In this document: in pieces, positions 46,031 to 54,529 of the stretch
How positions within the stretch are numbered: the stretch's first letter is position 1
How the letters are laid out: each line of letters begins with the position of its first letter
NCBI GenBank assembly: GCA_016928995.1
Contig: JAFGJS010000137.1
Span: 1 to 64,000 of the forward strand
DNA from: Candidatus Sumerlaeota bacterium
Lineage (GTDB): Bacteria > Sumerlaeota > Sumerlaeia > JAFGJS01
Length of the DNA: 64,000 bases
Direction: 5' to 3'
The notes under the pieces: model-generated
Seen by the model: only the letters and a program-made list of their open reading frames with translations
Told to the model about the DNA's origin: nothing
The model's database searches: none
Position numbers and translations under genes: made by a program

Positions 46031-47254
46031 ATGTTTCCAATTGAACATATTCAGTACGATTGCCGGTTTTATACGGGTTACAAGCCGTGCGGCAAAAATG
46101 AGACCTGCTTGAATTGTCCACAGCATCAAGCACGTGAGGCGGCGCATGGCGCGGATGAAATGTCGCGTTGGACGTTTAATGGCGGCGCGTTGCCGGAATC
46201 GGCAAAGACGGCGTTAATCGTGAAATACGCGGCGGCGGGCGACGTGCTGCGAACGGCGAGCATCTTGCCGGGACTGCGCAAGCGCTGGCCGGAATTGCGA
46301 GTCACGTGGGTTACGCTGCCTGGCGCGTATGCGTTGCTGCGGCGCCATCCGATGATTGATGAATTGCTGCTGGCGGACGACGCCGAGGCGGCGGGCGTGC
46401 TTGAACGCGAGTTCGATCTGTTGCTGAACTTTGAGAAAGAGACCGAGGCGTGTCTGCTGGCGAATCGCGCGCGAGCAAACTGTAAGAAGGGATTTTGCCT
46501 GACGCCGTTCAATACGCTGGCGGCGTTCGATGCGGACTCGAATGATGCGTTGCAGCTGGGGCTTGATGACGAGTTAAAATTTCGGTTAAATCGCAAGACT
46601 TATCCGGAAATCATTTATGAAATGGCCGGTCTGGAGTATGCGAGCGAGATGTATGTCATGCGGCTGGGCGATGAGGAGCGCGCGGCGCGCGAGCGTCTGC
46701 TGGAGCGGCATCCGCGCAAGCCGGGCGAGGTCTGGATCGGCGTGCACACCGGCTGCGGTCCGGTGTTCGCCACCAAGCAATGGACGCTGGACGGCTTCGT
46801 TGACGTATTCCATCATTTTCAGGATCGCGACAACGTGCGGCTAGTGCTGTTCGGCGGCGAGCGCGAGCGCGAGTTCAATCGGAGTTTAATCGAGCACGCC
46901 GGGCATGCGCGCGTGATCGACACAGGCTGCGACAATTCGCTTGCGGAGTTCGTCGGCATGGTGGACGCCTGCGACGTGTTGCTATCGGGCGACACGCTGG
47001 CGCTGCATGTAGGCGTGGCGCTGGGCAAGCGTGTCGTCACGTTCATCGGGCCGACCAGCGCATCAGAGCTCGATCTTTTCGGGCGAGGAGAGCAGCTTGT
47101 CACGGATTTTTCCTGCGCGCCGTGCTACAAGAAGCAATGTCCGCTGGACGTGTCGTGCATGCAGGCGCTCCCGGCGTCCACGGTGATCGCCGCGCTGGAA
47201 CGACAATTGAACGCCACGCGCGAGGAGTCGGACGCGATGGATGCGAAGCCATGA
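46031..47254 (+). CDS. Glycosyltransferase family 9 (heptosyltransferase-like)
   Basis: A 407-residue GT9 enzyme. A perfect TATAAT at 46010-46015 supports start at ATG 46031. An in-frame ATG at 46001 is the alternative. The N-terminus has a four-Cys cluster (DCRFYTGYKPC…CLNC). The GT9 core begins ALIVKYAAAGDVLRT, with WIGVHTGCGPVFATKQW and the donor site GDTLALHVGVALGKRVVTFIGPT (in two parts). GT9 enzymes add heptose or other sugars to lipid A cores or glycans. The Cys cluster may bind metal. The stop overlaps the next start (ATGA). Confidence 0.88.
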   Translation: MFPIEHIQYDCRFYTGYKPCGKNETCLNCPQHQAREAAHGADEMSRWTFNGGALPESAKTALIVKYAAAGDVLRTASILPGLRKRWPELRVTWVTLPGAYALLRRHPMIDELLLADDAEAAGVLEREFDLLLNFEKETEACLLANRARANCKKGFCLTPFNTLAAFDADSNDALQLGLDDELKFRLNRKTYPEIIYEMAGLEYASEMYVMRLGDEERAARERLLERHPRKPGEVWIGVHTGCGPVFATKQWTLDGFVDVFHHFQDRDNVRLVLFGGEREREFNRSLIEHAGHARVIDTGCDNSLAEFVGMVDACDVLLSGDTLALHVGVALGKRVVTFIGPTSASELDLFGRGEQLVTDFSCAPCYKKQCPLDVSCMQALPASTVIAALERQLNATREESDAMDAKP

Positions 47255-48915
47255 AACCTGAAACACGTGGGAATCTTGCGTCGAGGATTTTGTCCGGCTT
47301 GATGCTGGCGCCGTTGTTGCTGCTGGCGCCGGCGGCGCTGGAGGTGATCAGGTTTGCCGCGCAGTGCATTCAGTTTCCGTATCAGCTCGATCCCGAAGAG
47401 GGGGCGCTGCTGTTTCAGTCGATGATGCTGCGCCACGGCGAGTTGTTCTATCGTCCGTTATTGGATTATCCCTATATCGCCGGAACGTACGCGCCGTTGT
47501 ATCATGCGGCGAACGCGCTGATGTTGTTGTTCTTTGATCCGGGATTCGCGCCGGGGCGCGTGATGAGTCTGGCGGCGGTGATCGCCACGTTGCTGTGCGC
47601 CGCTGCGATCTTGTGGCGTCAGACGCGCTACCCATTCATCTCGCTGTGCTGCCCGTTGTTTTATCTCGTGTCGTATTCGATGGTGTACTGGATCGGATTT
47701 TATCGCGTGGATCTGACGGCGATCGCGCTGAATGCGGCGGGGCTGGCAGCGTTGTTCGCGGCGCAGGAGCGGCGCAACTGGCATGCCTGGCTGGCCGGGG
47801 CGATGTTTCTGCTGGCGGGTTACACCAAGCAAAGCCAACTGGCCGCGCCGCTGGCAGCGATGATTTATCTGCTCTGCACGGATCGCAAATCGGCGTGGCG
47901 CGTGGCGGCGGTCTGGATCGGCGGCGGTGTCTTGATTTTCGCGGCGCTGAACGTGATCACACGCGGTCAGTTTTATATTCACACCGTGCGGTTCAACGCC
48001 AATGAATTTGAGTGGCGGCAGCTGCCCGGCAATCTGCGGCACTTGCGCAACTTTAACCTGTGGTTTGCGCTGGGAGGGGCTTGGTCGGTTGTTTATCTCA
48101 TTTATGCCGCGATTCGCGACCGCATGTTTGCGAACGAAACGGATGTGGCATTGGCGGTTCAAGACCCACCCGACATGCTTGATCCGCGAAAAGGCGATTC
48201 GCTTTTTTTTGTGCTGTATGCCGCGCTGTGCATGCTCTATATCGTTGGTCTGGCGAAAAAGGGTTCTTCGTATAATTATGTGCTGGAGCCGCTGCTATCC
48301 ATGGGATTGCTGGTGGGCGTCGGCGCCGGACGCATGCTGGATGAACGGCTTGTGCATCCTGCGGAACGTCCGCGAAAGAAGCTGTGGATTTATAGCGGCT
48401 ATGCGGCATTCATCATATTGCTTGCGTTGTTGACGCTGCATAGTTGGCAGCTGACTTCTGGCGGCTTTCCGCGTCCGGAGAATCGTTTCCGCAAAGTGAT
48501 GTTCTGGCGCGAGAGGACCCATTTATCCAACGGCGCCCCATTGCAGGCGGGCAATCGCGCATTGACGGCGGTGCGGCAAGTTCCGGGCGAAGTCTATAGC
48601 GAACTGCCGATTTTCAGCATTCTCGCCGGCCGACAACCGCATTTTCAGCCATTCATCATGAGCCGCCTTGCGCGCGAGGGAAAGTGGGATCAAAGCGGCT
48701 TTGTGCGCGATTTGCGCGCAGGCCGATTCGCGCTGTTGATCCTGGCCGAGCCGATTGAAACCATGGATCCGCGCACGGGCACGAATCTTTACACCGCGGA
48801 GATGGCGGCGGCGATGCGCCATACGTACCGGCGAGCCGGCGCCGATGGCTGTCCGGGATGGTTCGATTTGTATTATTATACACCCAGAAGCAACGGCGTT
48901 CAAAAGAGCAGGTGA
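47251..48915 (+). CDS. GT-C-type membrane glycosyltransferase (GT39/83-like)
   Basis: A 554-residue polytopic membrane protein, translationally coupled to the GT9 gene by an ATGA overlap. The first periplasmic loop has acidic residues QLDPEEGALLF typical of GT-C catalytic loops, then PYIAGTYAPLYHAANAL and about ten hydrophobic helices, and a C-terminal soluble tail. GT-C enzymes use polyprenol-phosphate sugars as donors, which would fit the mannosyltransferase at 21.6 kb (inference). The last 16 bases overlap the convergent radical SAM gene. Confidence 0.82.
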   Translation: MKPETRGNLASRILSGLMLAPLLLLAPAALEVIRFAAQCIQFPYQLDPEEGALLFQSMMLRHGELFYRPLLDYPYIAGTYAPLYHAANALMLLFFDPGFAPGRVMSLAAVIATLLCAAAILWRQTRYPFISLCCPLFYLVSYSMVYWIGFYRVDLTAIALNAAGLAALFAAQERRNWHAWLAGAMFLLAGYTKQSQLAAPLAAMIYLLCTDRKSAWRVAAVWIGGGVLIFAALNVITRGQFYIHTVRFNANEFEWRQLPGNLRHLRNFNLWFALGGAWSVVYLIYAAIRDRMFANETDVALAVQDPPDMLDPRKGDSLFFVLYAALCMLYIVGLAKKGSSYNYVLEPLLSMGLLVGVGAGRMLDERLVHPAERPRKKLWIYSGYAAFIILLALLTLHSWQLTSGGFPRPENRFRKVMFWRERTHLSNGAPLQAGNRALTAVRQVPGEVYSELPIFSILAGRQPHFQPFIMSRLAREGKWDQSGFVRDLRAGRFALLILAEPIETMDPRTGTNLYTAEMAAAMRHTYRRAGADGCPGWFDLYYYTPRSNGVQKSR

Positions 48916-50477
48916 ATTTCCCGAATCACTAAGGCGAGTTCTCGCGTGTCCGGCGGAACGACCGCGCTGTTTTCCATTTCGAGTTCCAACGTCCATTGCC
49001 GCGCGTCCGCGTCATGTCGCACAGGGAAATGAATTTCATCGCAAGAATTGTCAAAAGGCTCCTCGCGTCCGCCGTTAACGCGGCAACGGCCGGGATTCAC
49101 GCGGTCATTTCGCGGACAAAGCGGAGTGATGCCAAGGCGGATGAAACGCGCGCCGGGCGCGGCAGGCAGCCGCAATTTACCCTTGCGGCTCATCCAGCAG
49201 TGCGAGATAGCGCCGGCGTCATCACGCTCGAGTTGATAAAATCCGTCCTCAAAACTGACGCCGGGCGCGTCGAGTGGAATCTCTCTGCGCTGAAACCGAC
49301 CGAAGAACTTATGATACTGTCTTCCATATCCGCCGTTGATGCCCGTGGGTAATCCGCAGAAACGGCAGACCGCATTGGGATTCCAGGAGTGAATGGTGCG
49401 GCGCAGATTGCGATAGGCCGGGCCGTTCCAGATTTCATCCCATGATTGATCATTCATGTCGCCGAGTTTGGCGTTCATAATGCAGCAAGGATACACTGTG
49501 CCGTCGGCGGCGAAGTACGTATCGTTCCATGGGAAGCCGCAATGATTGACATGTGCGCCGTCGCGATGACGTGGAGCGTTTAGATTGCTCGCTTTTTTCA
49601 GCGCGTGGCGCCAGCCGTTCTTGCGCACGGCGATAGGAAAGAGCCGGACCTTGCGCGACCAGCGCGCCAGTCTGCCTTGCAGACTGCGGCCGCGTTCCGG
49701 TCCGGTCAGGATCAACTCATGAAACGAGGGCGGCACGGTCAAGTTTACGCCTAATCGAGCAGCCTCTTTCATTGCTTTGAAGTATGCGGGCGACACCAAT
49801 TCCGGCGAGTTATGCAGCGATTGCCCCGCGATTTCGGGAAAAATGTCTGCATCCGATAAAGGGAGGACAAAGATGCAATCGGCGTTATATTTTGCGGCGA
49901 TCCGGACTAATTCGGGCAGGTCGCCGATGTTGTGTTTCATGGCGACGAAGTTGAAGCGCAATTCGAAACCGGCGGCTTGATCGCCAGCTTCATCGCGGCA
50001 GCGCTTGATCGTTTCGAGGATCTCCTGCATTTGTTCCCATTTGATCAGCGGCCGCACGAATTCAAAAGTCTCTTTACGCGCTCCATCGATAGAAAGCGCG
50101 ATCTGCATTTTGCCGCGCACGAATTTTGACGTGAGCTCTGGTTTGCGCAACAGGATGCCGTTCGAGGTGCAATGAACCTTGATTTTACGCCGTTGGCAAT
50201 CGTCGAACATGTGATGAAAACTGCCGCCGATGAACGGTTCGCCATAGCCGATCAACTCCACGGTCTCCACATGATCCAACAGGGCCGTGCGAATCTTCTC
50301 ATAAAGCGCCGGGGGCATGTCCTCGCCAAACTTGCGATAATAATGCGCGCAATGCCGGCAGCGCGTGTTGCAGCGGTTGGTCGGCTCGATCCAGATGTGG
50401 TTGGGTTGATGTCGCACATGGTCGGGCAAGCAGCGGCAGTCGGTTTTCTCATCGATATGCAGCGGGGAGTTTTGCAT
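48900..50477 (-). CDS. Radical SAM protein with SPASM cluster and extra C-terminal domain
   Basis: A 525-residue radical SAM enzyme. The C-x3-C-x2-C [4Fe-4S] motif is CNTRCRHC at the N-terminus. Then IGYGEPFIGG and LSIDGARKETFEFVRP. A SPASM-type auxiliary cluster is suggested by CGFPWNDTYFAADG, CC, and CRFCGLP. The last ~150 residues form an extra beta-rich domain with Cys residues. Closest types are peptide- or sugar-modifying enzymes and MoaA/NirJ-like maturases. The substrate is unknown. It starts six bases after the DUF58 gene on the same strand. Confidence 0.9.
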   Translation of the reverse strand: MQNSPLHIDEKTDCRCLPDHVRHQPNHIWIEPTNRCNTRCRHCAHYYRKFGEDMPPALYEKIRTALLDHVETVELIGYGEPFIGGSFHHMFDDCQRRKIKVHCTSNGILLRKPELTSKFVRGKMQIALSIDGARKETFEFVRPLIKWEQMQEILETIKRCRDEAGDQAAGFELRFNFVAMKHNIGDLPELVRIAAKYNADCIFVLPLSDADIFPEIAGQSLHNSPELVSPAYFKAMKEAARLGVNLTVPPSFHELILTGPERGRSLQGRLARWSRKVRLFPIAVRKNGWRHALKKASNLNAPRHRDGAHVNHCGFPWNDTYFAADGTVYPCCIMNAKLGDMNDQSWDEIWNGPAYRNLRRTIHSWNPNAVCRFCGLPTGINGGYGRQYHKFFGRFQRREIPLDAPGVSFEDGFYQLERDDAGAISHCWMSRKGKLRLPAAPGARFIRLGITPLCPRNDRVNPGRCRVNGGREEPFDNSCDEIHFPVRHDADARQWTLELEMENSAVVPPDTRELALVIREIHLLF

Positions 50478-50483
50478 GTGCGT

Positions 50484-51392
50484 TTACTTCAACATACCCT
50501 TTTCGCGTAGGTATTTCATGATCAGTTCGTCGAACGGCAGGTCGGTGCGGCTGAGCAGGTAGGTCATGCCGTAGCGCGTGCTGTAATCGCGGATTTGCGT
50601 GCAGTACGCCTCCACCGTGCGGCGGTATTGTTTGAGCAAGGCCGGTGTGACGCTGACTTCGGCCTTGTCGTCGAACTCGCAATCGATCAGCTCCATGTGG
50701 CCCTGCATCTCAGGCTCCATCTCCTCTTTGTCCAGCACGTGGATCACGAACACTTCGTAGTTGCCGTGAAGGAAATACTTCAATGCGTCTTCGTAGCCGT
50801 TTTGATCGAGGAAGTCGCTGATCAGCACGACGATGCCGCGCTGGCGGTTTTTCTGGACGAAGTTCTTGCAGGTCTCGCCGAGGCTGGTTTGGCCGTCCGG
50901 CTCGATCTGCTGGAGGAATTCGAGCATGCGCCAGACATAAGCGCGGCCGCGGGCGGGCTTCATTTCGTCCTTTACGCCATTGGCGAAGGCGCTGATCGCC
51001 ACCTTGTCCTGATGCGTAAGGCCGATGTAGGCCAGGGCGGCGGCGACTTTCTTGGCGTAAAGCAGCTTCTGCGGATCGCCGAACTCCATCGACTTGCTGG
51101 CGTCGAGGATGATGTAGAAGAAAAGGTCGAGCTCCTCCATGAAGAGCTTGAGGAAAAAGCGGTCGAGACGGCCGTAGATGTTCCAGTCGATGTGGCGCAG
51201 GTCGTCGCCGCGCACATAGTCGCGGTAATCGGCGAACTCGATGCTGACGCCGCGCCGCTTGCTGCGCCGCTCGCCGCGCATCCTGCCGCCGAAGACCTTC
51301 TTCGCGGTGATCTGGAGCTGCTCCAGTTTCTTCAGGAACTGCGGATCGAGCAATTCCTTCGCCGCCTGGGTTTGTGCGTTTGTTTCGGGCAT
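50484..51392 (-). CDS. DUF58 (vWA-like) protein
   Basis: A 302-residue DUF58 protein. Signatures: RRGVSIEFADYRDYVRGDDLRHIDWN split over two blocks, and the MIDAS-like ILDASKSM followed by LISDFLDQNG. DUF58 proteins usually sit next to a MoxR AAA+ ATPase and membrane vWA proteins. No MoxR is found in this window, so its partner must be elsewhere. Cytoplasmic or membrane-associated chaperone-like role is known of the family. Confidence 0.9.
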   Translation of the reverse strand: MPETNAQTQAAKELLDPQFLKKLEQLQITAKKVFGGRMRGERRSKRRGVSIEFADYRDYVRGDDLRHIDWNIYGRLDRFFLKLFMEELDLFFYIILDASKSMEFGDPQKLLYAKKVAAALAYIGLTHQDKVAISAFANGVKDEMKPARGRAYVWRMLEFLQQIEPDGQTSLGETCKNFVQKNRQRGIVVLISDFLDQNGYEDALKYFLHGNYEVFVIHVLDKEEMEPEMQGHMELIDCEFDDKAEVSVTPALLKQYRRTVEAYCTQIRDYSTRYGMTYLLSRTDLPFDELIMKYLREKGMLK

Positions 51393-51531
51393 GATCGTCT
51401 CTCGATGTTTCTATGATAGAAAACATCGCGCAAAAAAAGTTCCCGGTGAATTTAGCAGCCGCGAGGCGAGTCGCGCAATGGAAATTCGCCGGTCATACAG
51501 CGTTAAGATGGATTTGGTTGAAAATATTGAG

Positions 51532-52455
51532 TCAGGTCATATTTTGCGGAATAACCTTGCAAGGCGATACGATATATTGTTCCAGTCCGGAACTGGACAA
51601 CATTCCAACTGCGATGAGTTTGTTTTCCGGATTCAACAGAAAGCAATGATCTTCCGGGATCGTCACTTTCTGAGTCTGCCCGGCGTCCAGCATAACAGGA
51701 TTGCCGTGTTGAATGCTGTGCGCTTGTTCTTCGTTTAAACCGATAACGGGATAATGTAATTGGCGGACGAATGTATCCGGCGGAATGAGCGCCGTATGAA
51801 GCGCGTCTGGATTGTCCGGCGATAATGCATCGAGCGTCACGGCGCGATCCACACTGAACGGTCCGATGGTCGTGCGGCGGATCGACAGGCAGTATGCCGC
51901 GCTGCCCAGCGCTTCGCCCAGGTCTCGCACCAGCGAACGGATGTACGTCCCTGTGGAGACCTCGGCTTCCAGTTCGAACTCCGGCATTGCAAAGCGCAGC
52001 AGCTCCAACCGTTCCACGAACGTCCGGCGAATGGGCCGCTCGACCGGCTTGCCCTTGCGCGCCAGTTGATACAGCCGTTTGCCGCCGATCTGCACCGCGG
52101 AATATGCCGGGACGCGCTGCTCGATTTCACCACGGAACGCTTCTATCGCGCGCTCTATCTGTTCGCGTGAGACTTGCGGCGCGTCCGGGAGTTCCTGGAT
52201 TTCACCCTGCCGGTCGTCCGTGGTGGATGCCGCGCCCAAGCGCCCGGTGGTCCGGTATGTTTTTCGAAGGCCGTCCATGTATTCAAAAATTTTTGTGGCG
52301 AATCCCAAGCCGATGATCAGCAGACCGCTCGCCGCTGGATCGAGCGTGCCGGAATGTCCCACGCGTTTTTGCCGGGCGGCGCGCCGTACACGGGCAACGA
52401 CATCGTGGGATGTCGGGCCTTCGTGCTTGTCGATCAAAAGGAATCCGTGAATCAT
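51532..52455 (-). CDS. truB: tRNA pseudouridine(55) synthase TruB
   Basis: A 307-residue TruB. Catalytic Asp in GHSGTLDPAASGLL, FEYMDGLRKTYRTTGRLG, AYSAVQIGGKRLYQLARKG, and GTYIRSLVRDLGEALG. It converts U55 of tRNAs to pseudouridine in the cytoplasm. The C-terminal 50 residues form a PUA-like domain (LNEEQAHSIQHGNPV). It stands alone, without rbfA or rpsO. Confidence 0.96.
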   Translation of the reverse strand: MIHGFLLIDKHEGPTSHDVVARVRRAARQKRVGHSGTLDPAASGLLIIGLGFATKIFEYMDGLRKTYRTTGRLGAASTTDDRQGEIQELPDAPQVSREQIERAIEAFRGEIEQRVPAYSAVQIGGKRLYQLARKGKPVERPIRRTFVERLELLRFAMPEFELEAEVSTGTYIRSLVRDLGEALGSAAYCLSIRRTTIGPFSVDRAVTLDALSPDNPDALHTALIPPDTFVRQLHYPVIGLNEEQAHSIQHGNPVMLDAGQTQKVTIPEDHCFLLNPENKLIAVGMLSSSGLEQYIVSPCKVIPQNMT

Positions 52456-52537
52456 CGCGGTTGTCTCACCATCTATCGCGGTTTGCCATGCAAGAGCCGC
52501 TGTGATTTTTGAACGGAATATCGTCGGAAGAAAGTCG

Positions 52538-53596
52538 TTATTGATCCGGCAAATGGATGCGGTACACGGCGATCCCTGCGTCGTGATCCGAGACGAAAAC
52601 AGAGTCGCCTTCCCAGATCATGGTTTGAGCTCGTCGCCCGAAAGCCGCGCTTTCGATCAGCTGCGGATTCTGACGGTCGCGGATGTCGTAGAGCGCCAAT
52701 CCCGCCTTATGATACAGCACCAGCAACCAGTCGCCGTGAATCTGCATCGCCATTGAAGCATCGTCCGGTTTGTAAACCTGGCTGATGCTCTGCGGATTGG
52801 CAGGATCGGTCAGGTCGTATATGATCACTCCCAGTTCGCGGTTTTGATTGAACAAAAACGAACCTTGTACGACCGCATCATCGCAATAGCTGCTCGTCGT
52901 AAAATTGCGCAACGGATGCAGTTGATCACCGGTATAATGAAATACGCGCATTCCGCCATCGCGGCCGTCGGCGAGGTACAGATGCTCGCCGGCCCAATCC
53001 GCCTGCTTGGAATAATCCACGATGCTGAAACGAGTCTCCAGCTTTGGATGAGCGGGATTTTGCAGGCCGAATAACGAAACTCCGCCGCCGCCATGCGCCA
53101 ACAGCAGTTTGCCTTCGCGCAGACGCACGGCCGTCGCGATGCCGGGAACCTGCTCTTCATGCAGCAGTTTGGGGCGCATCGTCGTCTGAAGCTCCAGCGT
53201 CGTCAATCCACGAAACCGGTCCGCCGTATAAAGATATACGCCGTCATACTCCATCGATATTGGATTGAATTCGCCGTCGGTCCATGCCTGTTCCATTTGA
53301 ATAGAGTTCCCGATTTCCCAGCGATAGAGTTCCAAGCCGTTGAGCGAGCGCGCGACGTAAAGCCATGGCTCGATCCAGATCAGATCTTTGACGATGCCAT
53401 GAACTGGAGCGAGGTCCACCAGTTCGATGATCGAGCCTATCGGTTGAACGTGCGCGAGGCCGGTTTTCACAGGTTCGGGCTTGGGGCGTTCCGGCTGCGG
53501 CGTTATCCACAGGATCAGCCCCCATGCGGCGATTCCAACCGCCGGCGGAATCCACATCAAAGCGCGCCTTACGGCTCCTTGTTTGTTTCGAGCCAT
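52538..53596 (-). CDS. LVIVD-repeat beta-propeller protein, membrane-anchored
   Basis: A 352-residue protein starting at ATG 53596, or 53608 four codons upstream; neither has a strong ribosome site. A single N-terminal anchor (ALMWIPPAVGIAAWGLILWI) is followed by six or so LVIVD-type blades (GLELYRWEIGN; GVSLFGLQNPAHPKL; GVIIYDLTDPANPQSI; GLALYDIRDRQNPQLI; GIAVYRIHLPD). Function unknown; surface or periplasmic propeller. Confidence 0.82.
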   Translation of the reverse strand: MARNKQGAVRRALMWIPPAVGIAAWGLILWITPQPERPKPEPVKTGLAHVQPIGSIIELVDLAPVHGIVKDLIWIEPWLYVARSLNGLELYRWEIGNSIQMEQAWTDGEFNPISMEYDGVYLYTADRFRGLTTLELQTTMRPKLLHEEQVPGIATAVRLREGKLLLAHGGGGVSLFGLQNPAHPKLETRFSIVDYSKQADWAGEHLYLADGRDGGMRVFHYTGDQLHPLRNFTTSSYCDDAVVQGSFLFNQNRELGVIIYDLTDPANPQSISQVYKPDDASMAMQIHGDWLLVLYHKAGLALYDIRDRQNPQLIESAAFGRRAQTMIWEGDSVFVSDHDAGIAVYRIHLPDQ

Positions 53597-53736
53597 CTTT
53601 TCACCCATTTTTAAGATGCGACATACGGCGTCAGTTCTTCACCATGTTCTATTTGACAGCATAAAATCAAGGGATTAACATCCCCTGCGTTTGTTGCGGC
53701 GATTGCGTCGCGCGTCATTTTTCCTTCAGCACACGC

Positions 53737-54189
53737 ATGACAGAATCTAGTGATTGGTCGTTCGAGATGGAATCTTTATTGATTTGTGGCCTGAACTGGC
53801 TGGTTCCGGGGCTTGGTTTTTTTATCAAAGGCCGGAGAATACATGGAGTAGCGCTCTTTTTGGCGCTCAGCGTTTGCATTGCAATCGGCATTGCGCTGCA
53901 CGGCTCCATTGTGCTGCCGGAACTGGATCGCAGCAGCGATGGCTTCAACTGGGTCAATATCTTGAGTTACGTCGGTCAACTCGGTTATGGCGGGGCGGGA
54001 CTCATCCTTTCGTTGCTGGATAAGCTGGGGAAAAATTTCTGGTATGACGCTGCGCACCCGCTGTCCGATCTGGCCTCGTTGTATTTCCTGGTCGCGGGCG
54101 CGATGAATTATTTCGCCACCTGCAACTTGTACGACCGCTACTACGGCGCCCATGCCGGCGAATTATCCGCCGCGCATGGGAAAAAATAA
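53737..54189 (+). CDS. DUF6677-type membrane protein
   Basis: A 150-residue membrane protein. The pattern NWLVPGLGFFIKGRRIHGVAL near the N-terminus, FNWVNILSYVGQLGYGG, and a C-terminal LVAGAMNYFATCNLYDRYYG match DUF6677 proteins. Four membrane segments. Function unknown. A small membrane gene follows 20 bases later. Confidence 0.78.
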   Translation: MTESSDWSFEMESLLICGLNWLVPGLGFFIKGRRIHGVALFLALSVCIAIGIALHGSIVLPELDRSSDGFNWVNILSYVGQLGYGGAGLILSLLDKLGKNFWYDAAHPLSDLASLYFLVAGAMNYFATCNLYDRYYGAHAGELSAAHGKK

Positions 54190-54209
54190 TCGCGAAAGAG
54201 AGCCTCTGC

Positions 54210-54398
54210 ATGCTCGCTAAAGGCCTGATCCACGTTTTTTCCTTCCTGATGCTCTCCTTTGTCGTGTGCCTGGTGCTGGGATTGAATGAATCGGACGAGT
54301 GGCGCGTGGTCGCTGGCTCCGTGCTGCGCCGCTGGGCCAAATTCACGCTGGCCATGGTCCTGATCTCCGTCGCCGTCATCCTCCTCGGCGGCTTCTGA
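54210..54398 (+). CDS. Small membrane protein after DUF6677
   Basis: A 62-residue protein with two hydrophobic segments (HVFSFLMLSFVVCLVLGL and FTLAMVLISVAVILLGG) separated by a basic turn (VLRRWAKF). AAAGAGAG stands eight bases before the ATG. Its tight spacing to the DUF6677 gene suggests joint function. Function unknown. Confidence 0.68.
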   Translation: MLAKGLIHVFSFLMLSFVVCLVLGLNESDEWRVVAGSVLRRWAKFTLAMVLISVAVILLGGF

Positions 54399-54529
54399 TG
54401 CTTACCCGCATCGAGAAGATGCCCTTCGGCAATTTTCAGAAACAAATCAATCATAACGCTGTCATATACTTGAGTTGAACGGATGGGCATGATTGATGGT
54501 TCCATTCTTTACGATGGAGTTGTTTTGCT

